Part shown: in pieces, positions 8,206-17,300 of the stretch | How positions within the stretch are numbered: position 1 is the stretch's first letter | Layout: each line of letters opens with the position of its first letter | NCBI GenBank assembly: GCA_034168985.1 | Contig: JAXFJE010000031.1 | Location: forward strand, 43,085-107,084 | DNA from: JALEVB01 sp022768265 | Lineage (GTDB): Bacteria; Bacillota_I; Bacilli_A; Erysipelotrichales; Erysipelotrichaceae | Length of the DNA stretch: 64,000 bases | Reading direction: 5' to 3' | Notes under the pieces: model-generated | What the model saw: the letters and a program-made list of their open reading frames with translations, nothing else | Told to the model about the DNA's origin: nothing | Database searches by the model: none | Translations under genes and position numbers: made by a program

Positions 8206-11200
8206 AAGAGAAGATATCAAAAAAGTTCTGGTCATTGGTAGCGGACCAATCGTCATTGGCCAAGCTGCTGAGTTTGACTATGCTGGTACCCAAGCCTGCT
8301 TATCATTAAAAGAAGAAGGTTATGAAGTTATCTTGATCAACTCTAACCCAGCAACGATCATGACCGATAGCCATATTGCAGATAAGGTATATATGGAACC
8401 AATTACCCTAGAATATGTTTCAAGGATCATCCGTAAAGAAAGACCTGATGCTTTATTACCATCACTTGGTGGGCAAACAGGTTTGAATATGGCCATGCAA
8501 TTAGCTAGTAAAGGAATCTTGGATGAATGTCAATGTGAGATCTTAGGTACTAGCTTCCATTCGATCGAAGAGGCTGAAGACCGTTTGAAGTTTAAAGAAT
8601 TATGCCAAAGAATCAATCAGCCATGTCTAGAAAGCCATATTGCACGCAACATCGAAGATGTTGTTAAATATGCGAATATGATCGGTTATCCTGTGGTTTT
8701 ACGTCCTGCTTTCACTTTAGGAGGAACTGGTGGTGGTTTCGCTAATAACGATGCAGAAGTGCGTGAAATCGGGGAAAATGCCTTGAAATTATCACCAGTA
8801 AGCGAAGTGTTGGTTGAAAAATCAATCAAAGGTTATAAAGAAATCGAATTTGAAGTAATGCGTGATAGCAATGATACAGCTATCGTTATTTGTTCAATGG
8901 AAAATATCGACCCTGTAGGAGTTCATACAGGAGATAGCATGGTTGTTGCTCCAGCTCAAACACTATCAAATAAAGAATATCAATTATTGAGAAATGCTGC
9001 TTTAGATATCATCAAAGAACTAAAGATCGCTGGTGGATGTAACGTACAATTCGCTTTAGATCCATTCTCATTTGATTACTATGTTATCGAAGTTAACCCA
9101 AGGGTTTCACGTTCAAGTGCGCTAGCTTCTAAAGCAACCGGTTATCCAATTGCTAAAGTTAGCAGTAAGATCGCGGTTGGTCTTCGCTTGGATGAAATCA
9201 AGATTGCTAATACTTGTGCGGCTTTTGAACCAGCAGTTGACTATGTCGTTTGTAAAGTAGCACGTTTCCCATTTGATAAATTTGCTAAGGCTGATCATAC
9301 TTTAAGTACGCAAATGAAAGCTACGGGTGAGGTCATGAGCATTGGCCGTAATATGGAAGAATCATTGTTAAAAGCTATGCGTTCATTAGAAATTGGTGTA
9401 GATCATATTTACCTTGCGAAGTTTGATAACTACAGCACTGATGAATTATTAGAAAATATCAAAACGCCAACTGATGAAAGGATCTTTGCCATTGCGGAAT
9501 TGTTCCGTCGTAACGTGGACTTGATGATGATCCAACATGCGACAAAGATCGATGCCTTCTTCTTAGATAAGATCCATCATATCGTATCTCTAGAAGAACG
9601 TATCAAAGAAGATCCAAGCGATGCTAATTTGATCAAAGCTAAAAAATATGGCTTTAGCAATTCATATCTATGCAAATACTATGGCATGAGCGAAAAAGCT
9701 TTATATGACCATTTAAAAGCTATCAATTGTTTACCAGTTTACAAGATGATCGATACTTGTGCTGCGGAATTTAGCGCTTATGTACCATATTTCTATTCAA
9801 CTTATGAAACAGAAAATGAATCGATCGTTAGCGCTAAAAAATCAATTATCGTATTAGGAAGTGGTCCGATCAGAATTGGGCAAGGGGTCGAATTTGACTA
9901 TTCAACCGTTCATGCTATCTGGGCCATCCAACAAAAAGGTTATGAAGCTATCGTTATCAACAATAACCCTGAAACTGTTTCTACTGACTATGAAGTAAGT
10001 GATAAATTATACTTTGAACCACTATGCATCGAAGATGTCATGCATATCATCGATCTTGAAAAACCTGAAGGGGTCATCGTTTCATTAGGTGGACAAACAG
10101 CAATCAACTTATCACAAAAATTAAAAGATTATGGGGTTAAGATCATTGGTACAGATATCGATGCGATTGAAAAAGCAGAAAATCGTGATATCTTTGATAA
10201 GGTCGTACGCCAAGCGGGTATTCCATTACCAATTGGTAAAGCGGTAACTAATATTGAAGATGGTTTGAAAGTTGCCAAAGAAATTGGTTATCCCGTACTT
10301 GTTCGTCCATCATTTGTCTTGGGTGGAAGAGCTATGCAAATCGTTAACCATGATGAAGAATTGATCGAATATCTAACCAATGCCGTTAAGATCGATGTTG
10401 ATCAACCAGTATTGGTCGATAAATATATCGCTGGAACAGAAGTAGAAGTTGATGCGATCTGTGATGGCAAAGATGTCTTCATTCCAGGTATCATGCAATT
10501 AGTTGAAGCAACAGGGGTACACTCTGGGGACTCAATGAGCGTATATCCACCATATTCTTTAACTGATAAGGTCAAAGAAACGATTGCTGATTATACCAAT
10601 CGTTTAGGTTTAGCAATTGGTATCAAAGGCTTATTTAATATTCAATTCATCGTTGATAGCAACAATGATGTATATGTCATCGAAGTAAATCCACGTAGTA
10701 GTCGTTCGGTACCATTCTTATCTAAATCAACGGGCATCCCAATGGCTAATATCGCTACCAAAGTAATGTTAGGTGATAGCTTGCAAGCTCAAGGTTATGG
10801 TACTTATGTAATGCCAGAAAAGAAACGTTACTATGTTAAATCACCAACTTTCTCCTTCTCTAAATTACATGGCTTAGATGCTTATCTATCACCTGAAATG
10901 AAATCAACTGGGGAAGCAATTGGTTACGATGATACCTTAAATAGAGCATTGTACAAATCATTGCAAGCAAGTAATCTACGGGTTGTAAACTATGGTACGG
11001 TCTTTGTAACCTTAGCAGATAAAGATAAAGAAAGAGCGATCGAATTGGTTAAACGCTTCTATGATCTAGGTTTCAATATCGAAGCTACTTCAGGAACAGC
11101 TAAAGCGTTAAAAGCAGCTAATATCAAAACAAGAGTAAAAAGAAAGATCTCTGAAGGATCAAGTGAGATCTTAGATTCAATCCGTAAAGGTCATATTACA

Positions 11201-11374
11201 TATATCATCAATACCTTAACAACTAATGATTCAAATACTAATCGTGATGGTTACCAAATCAGAAGATGTGCGGTAGAAAACAATGTTACGGTCTTCACTT
11301 CGTTAGATACAGTTAATGTGTTATTAAATATCTTGGAAGAAATCACGATGCAAGTATCAACGATCGACCAATAG
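8198..11374 (+). CDS. carB: Carbamoyl-phosphate synthase large subunit
   Basis: Makes carbamoyl phosphate from bicarbonate, ammonia and two ATP. The two homologous synthetase halves are visible: each opens with a GSGPIVIGQ/GSGPIRIGQ loop and has an ATP-grasp domain, with LRPAFTLGGTGGG in the first and VRPSFVLGGRAM in the second. The C-terminal regulatory MGS-like domain includes FNIEATSGTAKAL. At 1058 residues it is complete. Start ATG 8198 follows AAGGAG and overlaps the carA stop, indicating coupled synthesis of the two subunits. Allosteric control by UMP or ornithine is known for the family but not readable here. Confidence 0.98.
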   Translation: MPRREDIKKVLVIGSGPIVIGQAAEFDYAGTQACLSLKEEGYEVILINSNPATIMTDSHIADKVYMEPITLEYVSRIIRKERPDALLPSLGGQTGLNMAMQLASKGILDECQCEILGTSFHSIEEAEDRLKFKELCQRINQPCLESHIARNIEDVVKYANMIGYPVVLRPAFTLGGTGGGFANNDAEVREIGENALKLSPVSEVLVEKSIKGYKEIEFEVMRDSNDTAIVICSMENIDPVGVHTGDSMVVAPAQTLSNKEYQLLRNAALDIIKELKIAGGCNVQFALDPFSFDYYVIEVNPRVSRSSALASKATGYPIAKVSSKIAVGLRLDEIKIANTCAAFEPAVDYVVCKVARFPFDKFAKADHTLSTQMKATGEVMSIGRNMEESLLKAMRSLEIGVDHIYLAKFDNYSTDELLENIKTPTDERIFAIAELFRRNVDLMMIQHATKIDAFFLDKIHHIVSLEERIKEDPSDANLIKAKKYGFSNSYLCKYYGMSEKALYDHLKAINCLPVYKMIDTCAAEFSAYVPYFYSTYETENESIVSAKKSIIVLGSGPIRIGQGVEFDYSTVHAIWAIQQKGYEAIVINNNPETVSTDYEVSDKLYFEPLCIEDVMHIIDLEKPEGVIVSLGGQTAINLSQKLKDYGVKIIGTDIDAIEKAENRDIFDKVVRQAGIPLPIGKAVTNIEDGLKVAKEIGYPVLVRPSFVLGGRAMQIVNHDEELIEYLTNAVKIDVDQPVLVDKYIAGTEVEVDAICDGKDVFIPGIMQLVEATGVHSGDSMSVYPPYSLTDKVKETIADYTNRLGLAIGIKGLFNIQFIVDSNNDVYVIEVNPRSSRSVPFLSKSTGIPMANIATKVMLGDSLQAQGYGTYVMPEKKRYYVKSPTFSFSKLHGLDAYLSPEMKSTGEAIGYDDTLNRALYKSLQASNLRVVNYGTVFVTLADKDKERAIELVKRFYDLGFNIEATSGTAKALKAANIKTRVKRKISEGSSEILDSIRKGHITYIINTLTTNDSNTNRDGYQIRRCAVENNVTVFTSLDTVNVLLNILEEITMQVSTIDQ

Positions 11375-11384
11375 GAGATACGTT

Positions 11385-12128
11385 ATGAAAAAGATCGAAT
11401 TTTATACAATCGTCAGCAACAAGCAATTGACCAAAGATATCTATGAAATGAATTTGCAAGGGGATGGTTCTTGGGTAACCAACCCTGGACAATTCATTAA
11501 TATCAAGGTCAGCAATAAATTTTTGCGTCGCCCAATATCTATTTGTGATTGGAGCAAGGATAGCTTGACGATCATTTATAAAGTAGTGGGTGAAGGCACT
11601 AGTTGGTTAGCGAGCTTGCAAGCAAAAGATCAGATCGAAGCACTGGTAGGCTTAGGAAATGGCTTTAGCTTGGATGATAAGCACCTATTATTGATTGGCG
11701 GCGGAGTAGGTATTCCTCCAATTTATGGTGCTTGTAAGCAGTTAGTTAAATTAGGCTATAAACCAACGGTGATCTTAGGTTATCAAAGCAAGGCAGATGA
11801 ATTCTACTTTGATAAATTCCATGAATTAACGGATAAGCTATATGTTTCAACCAATGATGGTAGTTTAGGCTTAAAGGGTTTTGTTAGTGATGTGATGATC
11901 AAAAATGGGCTATGTGATATGCCATATCTAACTTGTGGTCCTTTAGGAATGTTAAAAGCTATCTATAAAACTAGTAATTGTGATGGTCAAATATCCTTAG
12001 AAGAACGTATGGGTTGTGGCTTTGGAGCTTGTATGGGATGTTCGATCGAAACGAAAAATGGTTATAAACGAATCTGTAAAGAGGGTCCGGTATTAAGAAG
12101 CGAGGAACTATTATGGACAAAAGATTAG
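11385..12128 (+). CDS. pyrK: Dihydroorotate dehydrogenase electron transfer subunit
   Basis: FAD/[2Fe-2S] partner of PyrD that passes electrons from dihydroorotate oxidation to NAD+. Seen are the flavin motif RRPISI (49-54), the nucleotide-binding LIGGGVGIPP (103-112) and four cluster cysteines C211, C216, C219 and C231 in CGFGACMGCS and RICKEGP. Its 247 residues are typical. It overlaps pyrD by 16 bases. The pair defines a class 1B, NAD-dependent enzyme, which suits an organism that does not rely on quinone respiration. Confidence 0.96.
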   Translation: MKKIEFYTIVSNKQLTKDIYEMNLQGDGSWVTNPGQFINIKVSNKFLRRPISICDWSKDSLTIIYKVVGEGTSWLASLQAKDQIEALVGLGNGFSLDDKHLLLIGGGVGIPPIYGACKQLVKLGYKPTVILGYQSKADEFYFDKFHELTDKLYVSTNDGSLGLKGFVSDVMIKNGLCDMPYLTCGPLGMLKAIYKTSNCDGQISLEERMGCGFGACMGCSIETKNGYKRICKEGPVLRSEELLWTKD

Positions 12129-13030
12129 CGGTAAATTTATCAGGCTGGGAATTAGATAATCCCGTAATTCCTGCCAGTGGTACTTATGGTTTTGGTTATG
12201 AATTTTGTGAATTCTATGATATCAATATCTTAGGAAGCATTGCTACCAAAGGAACGACACTACAACCGCGTTTTGGAAACCCTACCCCTCGTATCGCAGA
12301 ATGTGAAATGGGAATGATCAATGCCGTAGGTTTACAAAATCCAGGCCTAGATAAAGTCATCAGTGAGGAATTCCCTAAATTACAACAAGTATTCCATAAG
12401 AAGGTCGTAGCGAATATTTCTGGCTTTTCGATCGAAGAGTATGTTGCTTGTGCTAAGGAAATGGATAAGCAAGATATCGTTGGGATCATCGAAGTTAATA
12501 TCAGTTGTCCAAATGTCAAACATGGCGGAATGAGCTTTGGGACAGATCCAGAAATGGCGGCAAAAGTAACTAAAGCAATCAAAGAAGTAACTACCAAGCC
12601 AGTGTATATCAAATTAAGCCCTAATGTAACGGATATCGTTGCGATCGCAAAAGCGTGCGAAGCAGCAGGAGCTGATGGTATCAGCATGATCAATACATTG
12701 TTAGGGGCAAGATTTGATCTTAGAACCGGTAAACCAATCATTCATAACATCATGGGTGGTTTTAGTGGACCAGCAATCAAGCCTGTAGCTTTACGAATGG
12801 TCTATCAAGTATATGAAGCAGTTAATATTCCGATCATTGGTATTGGAGGTATCGCTAGTGCTGAAGATGTGATCGAAATGATGTATGCCGGCGCTACTGC
12901 CGTCCAAGTTGGGGCAGCAAACTGTACCGATCCATATGTTTGCCAAAAGATCATCGAAACCTTGCCATCATTGATGGACAAGTTAAATATTGAAAAATTA
13001 GAAGATATAATCGGGAGGGCACACAGATGA
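12113..13030 (+). CDS. pyrD: Dihydroorotate dehydrogenase, class 1B catalytic subunit
   Basis: FMN enzyme that oxidises dihydroorotate to orotate. The class 1 signature VNISCPNVKHGG contains the catalytic base Cys132. ASGTYGFG, NAVGLQNPG and the phosphate-binding GIGGIASAEDV and GATAVQVGAAN are all present. At 305 residues it is full length. The neighbouring pyrK makes it the 1B type rather than fumarate-dependent 1A. Its start lies inside the end of pyrK, and its stop overlaps pyrF by ATGA. Confidence 0.97.
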   Translation: MDKRLAVNLSGWELDNPVIPASGTYGFGYEFCEFYDINILGSIATKGTTLQPRFGNPTPRIAECEMGMINAVGLQNPGLDKVISEEFPKLQQVFHKKVVANISGFSIEEYVACAKEMDKQDIVGIIEVNISCPNVKHGGMSFGTDPEMAAKVTKAIKEVTTKPVYIKLSPNVTDIVAIAKACEAAGADGISMINTLLGARFDLRTGKPIIHNIMGGFSGPAIKPVALRMVYQVYEAVNIPIIGIGGIASAEDVIEMMYAGATAVQVGAANCTDPYVCQKIIETLPSLMDKLNIEKLEDIIGRAHR

Positions 13031-13722
13031 AAGACGTTATTATCGCATGTGATTTTTCAAGCAAAGAAGCAACCTTAGCTTTTTTGGATCAATTTAAGGA
13101 TGTAAAACCTTTTGTAAAGATCGGGATGGAATTATACTATGCCGAAGGACCACAGATCGTTAAAGACATCAAAGATCGTGGACATAAGATCTTCTTAGAT
13201 CTTAAGCTACATGATATTCCTAATACGGTTTATAAAGCTATGAAAAATGTAGCAGCCTTAGGAGTTGATATGACCAATGTTCATGCTGCTGGAACGATCG
13301 AAATGATGAAAGCTGCTAAAAAAGCAATCGATGAAGTAAACCCGGAAACAAAATTAATTGCGGTAACGCAATTGACCAGTACTTCAGAAGAAGTTATGCA
13401 AGAAGAATTATGGATCGATCATCCGATTAATGATACGATCCAACATTATGCTTTAAATACCCAAAAAGCTGGATTAGATGGAGTTGTATGTTCACCATTA
13501 GAAGCAAAATTAGTTCGTGATGTATGTAATGAAGATTTCATTACCGTAACTCCTGGTATTCGCTTTGATGATGCAAGCAAAGGGGATCAAAAACGGGTTA
13601 CAACACCAGCGATGGCCAAGGAAATTGGTAGCAGTTATATCGTTGTTGGTCGTCCTATCACTGCTAGTGATGATCCAGTTGCTGCTTATCAACGTTGTGT
13701 AAGAGAATTTGTGGGGGAATAA
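13027..13722 (+). CDS. pyrF: Orotidine 5'-phosphate decarboxylase
   Basis: Decarboxylates OMP to UMP, the last de novo step. The catalytic tetrad region DLKLHDIPNTV (D58, K60, D63) is intact, and the phosphate-gripping VTPGIRF and VVGRPITAS close the barrel. Its 231 residues fit the short bacterial class I type. The gene starts in an ATGA overlap with pyrD and is followed four bases later by pyrE. Confidence 0.97.
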   Translation: MKDVIIACDFSSKEATLAFLDQFKDVKPFVKIGMELYYAEGPQIVKDIKDRGHKIFLDLKLHDIPNTVYKAMKNVAALGVDMTNVHAAGTIEMMKAAKKAIDEVNPETKLIAVTQLTSTSEEVMQEELWIDHPINDTIQHYALNTQKAGLDGVVCSPLEAKLVRDVCNEDFITVTPGIRFDDASKGDQKRVTTPAMAKEIGSSYIVVGRPITASDDPVAAYQRCVREFVGE

Positions 13723-13726
13723 TAAA

Positions 13727-14359
13727 ATGGAAAAATTAATTGCGAAAGATTTATTAAGTATCAATGCCGTTTTCTTAAGACCTGAACAACCATTTACTTG
13801 GGCAAGCGGTATCAAATCACCAATTTATTGTGATAATCGTTTGACATTATCTGATGTCAAAGTGCGCGAAGATGTAGAAGAAGCTTTGGCTAGCATCATC
13901 AAGACTCATTTCCCTGAATGTGAAATGGTCATGGGCACGGCAACTGCTGGTATCGCACATGCGGCAATCGTGGCTACCAAATTAAATTTACCAATGGGCT
14001 ATGTACGTGCTAGTGCGAAAGATCATGGTCGTACCAACCAAATCGAAGGAAAATGTGAAAAAGGTACCAAAGTAGTCGTTGTTGAAGATTTGATCAGCAC
14101 AGCGGGCAGTAGCTTGGAAGTAGTTAAGGTCTTACGTGAAAATGGTGTTGAAGTATTAGGTATGGCCAGCATTTTCACTTATGGCATGAAAAAAGGTTTG
14201 GAACGTTTGGCAGAAGCTAAAGTAACTAATATTTCATGCAGTAATTTAGATGTTTTGGTAGATGTTGCCGTAGAAGAAAATTACATCAAACCAGAAGATA
14301 AGGCTAAATTATTACACTTTAGAGATAATCCTAGTGATGAAAGCTGGATGCAAAAATAA
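13727..14359 (+). CDS. pyrE: Orotate phosphoribosyltransferase
   Basis: Adds PRPP-derived ribose phosphate to orotate, giving OMP for PyrF. The PRPP-binding motif VVVEDLISTAGS is at about 117-128, and the flexible-loop AKDHGRTNQIEG precedes it. Start ATG 13727 gives 210 residues, follows the GGGGGA at 13713, and starts after the pyrF stop; the in-frame TTG at 13709 lies inside pyrF and is less likely. This is the last gene of the operon, closed by a strong terminator. Confidence 0.96.
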   Translation: MEKLIAKDLLSINAVFLRPEQPFTWASGIKSPIYCDNRLTLSDVKVREDVEEALASIIKTHFPECEMVMGTATAGIAHAAIVATKLNLPMGYVRASAKDHGRTNQIEGKCEKGTKVVVVEDLISTAGSSLEVVKVLRENGVEVLGMASIFTYGMKKGLERLAEAKVTNISCSNLDVLVDVAVEENYIKPEDKAKLLHFRDNPSDESWMQK

Positions 14360-14370
14360 TTTTTAGCTTC

Positions 14371-14398
14371 AAGAGGCAGTTTAAACTGCTTCTTTTTA
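14371..14398 (+). terminator. Terminator of the pyr operon
   Basis: Stem GAGGCAGTTT/AAACTGCTTC followed by a T-rich tail (TTTTTATT). It lies 12 bases after pyrE. The remaining 135 bases before yebC hold no further gene that I can see, only the next promoter. Confidence 0.88.
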
Positions 14399-14492
14399 TT
14401 GTTATTTGTGAAGTAATTAAGAAGATAAAACTTAGAAAAAGTAGACAGAGAAGATGAAAAAGTAAAATATCTTTCACAAAATAAAAGATGTT

Positions 14493-14501
14493 TGCTATAA
14501 T
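14493..14501 (+). promoter_or_regulatory. Extended -10 promoter of the yebC-family gene
   Basis: TGCTATAAT with a weak upstream TTCACA-like -35. The transcript would start near 14508, about 26 bases before the start codon. Confidence 0.65.
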
Positions 14502-14533
14502 ATTTAGGTAAAAAATGAAGGGTGGTAAAATTA

Positions 14534-15250
14534 ATGGGAAGAGCTCATGAAGTCCGTGCAGCCTCAATGGCTAAAACGGCTGCAATGAAGACAAAATTAT
14601 ATTCACGTTATGGAAAGGAATTGTATATTGCGGCAAAAGCGGGCGTTCCTGATCCAGATATGAACTTGACTTTGAAACGTAAGATTGCGGAAGCAAAAGC
14701 AAACCAAGTTCCAGCAGATGTTATCAAAAGAGCAATTGAAAGAGCAAAAGGTGGCACTGATGAATCTTACGATTCATGCCGTTATGAAGGCTTTGGACCA
14801 GGTGAAAGCACGATCATCATTGATTGTTTGACCAATAATGTTAATCGTACCGTAAGTGCTGTTAAAACTTGTTTCAATAAAGCTCATGCCAAGATGGGTG
14901 TATCTGGTTGCGTATCACATAGCTATGATGAAGTAGGATTATTTGTTTTAAAATATACTGATGAAGAACAAATGTTAGATGCTTTGATCATGGCAGAAGT
15001 TGAAGTTATTGATATTGAAGTAGAAGAAGATACGATGACTATTACAACAAGCTTTGCTGATTTTGCAAAAGCGCAAGATGCCATCAATGAATTGATCCCA
15101 GATGTTCAATTTGATGTTTGTGAAGTAACGATGTTGCCTCAAGAATATGTTTCGATCGATAATCCAGAAGATCAAGAATTGTGGGATCGTTTGATCAACT
15201 TGCTAAATGAATGTGAAGATGTAAATAAAATCTATCATAACGTTAAATAG
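14534..15250 (+). CDS. YebC/PmpR/TACO1-family translation or transcription factor
   Basis: Member of the YebC family, proteins reported both as DNA-binding regulators and as ribosome-associated factors that help synthesis of proline-rich stretches. The N-terminus MGRAHEVRAASMAKTAAMK is the family start, followed by AAKAGVPDPDMN, IERAKGG and the characteristic YEGFGPGES. The 238 residues are complete. The start at 14534 has AGGGTGG nine bases upstream; a slightly earlier in-frame start would consume that site. It is a single-gene unit between its own promoter and terminator. Confidence 0.93.
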   Translation: MGRAHEVRAASMAKTAAMKTKLYSRYGKELYIAAKAGVPDPDMNLTLKRKIAEAKANQVPADVIKRAIERAKGGTDESYDSCRYEGFGPGESTIIIDCLTNNVNRTVSAVKTCFNKAHAKMGVSGCVSHSYDEVGLFVLKYTDEEQMLDALIMAEVEVIDIEVEEDTMTITTSFADFAKAQDAINELIPDVQFDVCEVTMLPQEYVSIDNPEDQELWDRLINLLNECEDVNKIYHNVK

Positions 15251-15274
15251 TCAGATTATTTCTGACTATTTTTT
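15248..15274 (+). terminator. Terminator after the yebC-family gene
   Basis: TAGTCAG (15248-15254) pairs with CTGACTA (15262-15268), then six T. The stem includes the yebC-family stop codon. Confidence 0.9.
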
Positions 15275-15285
15275 AGGTGAAGAAG

Positions 15286-16096
15286 ATGGAAAAGAAGTTT
15301 GAATTAGTTGTTTATGATATTGATGGTACTTTGGTTAATGAACAAAGAATCTTATCGCCAAAAACCAAAGCTTGTTTAAATCGTTTGCATCAAAAAAAAT
15401 CGCTTTTGGGATAACCAGTGGCTGACCTAGTCAGGAACTTTATGCTTTTAGTAAGCGTTGGGGCTTAGATTTTGCGGCTGATGTCATCATCGGGATGAAT
15501 GGTTGTGAGCTATATGATGTACAAAATGATAAGCATTATGAGTATTATAAGCTTGAAAAAGCTTGGATCAAGGAAATCCTGGAGCTGATGCGTCCATTTA
15601 ATTTAAAACCTTATCTTTATGATGGTAATGAAATCCTTGGTCTAATGGAAGATGAACAAATGCGTCGTTCAGCAAAAAAAGCTTGTAAAACCTTAAGGGT
15701 ATGTCAAGATGAAGCTATGTTATACGCTAAAGATAATGCCAAGATCATGTTTAGGCTTGATCCTAAGGATATGGAAATGATCGAAGCTTTTGTTAAGAAA
15801 CTTCCAAATGAAAATTATCAGGCCTTTAAGACCCAGCCAGGCTTGATCGGATTTGGCCATAAAAGATTTCCAAAGGTTATACTTTGTTAAGATATTGTGC
15901 AATGACCAACCTAGATATTAAAAAAGTCGTATCTTTTGGTGATACGACCAATGATAATGAAATGTTACAAGTTGCCGGTTGGGGCGTTTGTCTTGCTAAT
16001 GGTAGCGCAGATACCAAAATGGTGGCTGATGATATCACGGTATTAGATAACGATCATGATGGTTTAGCAGCCTACATCGAAGAAAAGTATTTATAG
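15286..16096 (+). pseudogene. Decayed Cof-type HAD phosphatase
   Basis: Remnant of a HAD hydrolase of about 270 residues, split over frames. The first part starts at ATG 15286 with VVYDIDGTLV. An eight-A run (15392-15399) then puts it out of frame; nine A would keep IAFGITSG in frame. TGA at 15423-15425 interrupts SG-PSQELY where an Arg codon (CGA) is expected. The middle part runs to 15890, where loss of one base near 15875 breaks KRFPK-GYTLLRY. The last part restores VVSFGDTTNDNEML, which is motif IV. Three independent lesions argue against a sequencing slip or programmed recoding. Its end overlaps tmcAL by six bases. Confidence 0.88.
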
Positions 16097-17191
16097 TTTG
16101 ATAGCTCCGCTGATCTCTTGCTTGATGATCTGCGTAGCTTTTTTTTCATTTAAGAAAGTCGTATAAGTGTAGGTTGTTTTTAGTTCCATCTGCGCATAAG
16201 CACTAGCGTTTTGATTAAAGGTCGTTGCAATCTTACAATGTTTTTTTAATGATTTTAAATAGGCTTGACCTTGTTGATTGAATGCAAGTACCTTGATATT
16301 TTCAATTGGTGGCAAGGCTAGGACATCTTGCTTGGTAATATTATTTAACATATGGATCAAACAACGATTTATTCGACTGCTTGTATAGCGTCTAGTGGTT
16401 GCTTGCGCGATGAAGCTTGGATAATCATGGCATTGTTTAGCTACTTTGATTAGATGATTTTCGATACCTTCGCTGAACATTAAGATGTTAGCTAATGCTT
16501 TAGGGTCGGTTGTTAAAAGCCGTTGTTTGATCATTGGATAAAATTGCTCAAGGGTGACGATATCTTGTTTATCGATCGACATTGGGGTGGCATAGCTGAT
16601 ATCTTCGTTATTTTTTAAAGCAAGACGAATAGCTTTGGCGCTAGTGATCTTCGCTAGTTTTTCTTCATGATAGCTAGTTGTTCTTTGAATGGTCACGGGG
16701 ATGATCTTACTATTGGTTAGCTGCTTCAAATAGGCAACACCTAAGATATCATTGGGTCCCATGCAATTGGCCAATAAGCCATAAGCTTTGGGAAAGGAAT
16801 TACCATCTTTTAATAATTCTTTTAAATTATTTACATTGATATTGGTAGCGGCAATTTCTTGTAATTCAGCGAGGTTGTTGGTTTCTGAACCAAAACATAG
16901 ATAGTCGATCTTAGCCAGTTTTAGGATATCGATTGCCCCTTTTGCAAAAATATTGGCACTTTGGGTCGCATAAGCATAGGGTAGCTCTAGAACGATATCA
17001 ACCCCGTGCTTGATCGCTGCCATGGCTCTTTGATGTTTGTCAACGATTGCCATTTCGCCTCGTTGGGTAAAATTGCCGGACATTACGGCAATCAATACGT
17101 CGCAATTGGTTAATTCTTTGGCCATCTTGATATGATGGATATGTCCATTATGCAATGGATTGTATTCTGTTATGATTCCACAAATTTTCAT
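16091..17191 (-). CDS. tmcAL: tRNA(Met) cytidine acetate ligase
   Basis: Predicted to use ATP and acetate to make N4-acetylcytidine at the wobble base of elongator tRNA-Met, as B. subtilis TmcAL (YlbM) does. The nucleotidyltransferase signature NPLHNGHIHH (H14, H17) opens the protein. MSGNFTQRGEMAIVDKHQRA, LELPYAYATQSANIFA and CFGSE follow, and the C-terminal tRNA-binding region includes TRRYTSSRINRCLIHML. The 366 residues are slightly shorter than the B. subtilis protein. No Shine-Dalgarno precedes the ATG, and the promoter sits right against it (see the promoter entry). Confidence 0.92.
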   Translation of the reverse strand: MKICGIITEYNPLHNGHIHHIKMAKELTNCDVLIAVMSGNFTQRGEMAIVDKHQRAMAAIKHGVDIVLELPYAYATQSANIFAKGAIDILKLAKIDYLCFGSETNNLAELQEIAATNINVNNLKELLKDGNSFPKAYGLLANCMGPNDILGVAYLKQLTNSKIIPVTIQRTTSYHEEKLAKITSAKAIRLALKNNEDISYATPMSIDKQDIVTLEQFYPMIKQRLLTTDPKALANILMFSEGIENHLIKVAKQCHDYPSFIAQATTRRYTSSRINRCLIHMLNNITKQDVLALPPIENIKVLAFNQQGQAYLKSLKKHCKIATTFNQNASAYAQMELKTTYTYTTFLNEKKATQIIKQEISGAIKL

Positions 17192-17197
17192 GTTTAC

Positions 17198-17226
17198 ATG
17201 ATAACATATTCATACCTAAGAGTAAA
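17198..17226 (-). promoter_or_regulatory. tmcAL promoter, probably giving a leaderless mRNA
   Basis: On the minus strand TTTACT (17226-17221), 17 bases, then TGT plus TATCAT (17203-17198). Only GTAAAC separates the -10 from the ATG at 17191, so transcription should begin at or next to the start codon. Confidence 0.6.
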
Positions 17227-17250
17227 AATAAAATATTTTTAACAATGTGG

Positions 17251-17279
17251 TTGTTTGTTCTTGCTTAAAGTGCGATAAT
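17251..17279 (+). promoter_or_regulatory. Promoter of the alpha/beta hydrolase gene
   Basis: TTGTTT (17251-17256), a 17-base spacer, and GATAAT (17274-17279). It excludes starts at 17247 and 17280 and supports ATG 17301. Confidence 0.68.
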
Positions 17280-17300
17280 ATGAAAAAAGGTAGTAATGAT

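Noticed and set aside
12214..12741. 175-codon open frame antisense to pyrD
   Set aside because: It lies wholly inside pyrD on the opposite strand, has no ribosome binding site and resembles no protein family; it is a by-product of pyrD codon use.
15423..15425. In-frame TGA in the HAD gene as recoding (selenocysteine or altered code)
   Set aside because: The TGA replaces an expected Arg codon, no selenocysteine element is apparent, the gene also has two frameshifts, and TGA acts as a normal stop for neighbouring genes such as dxr and rimM.
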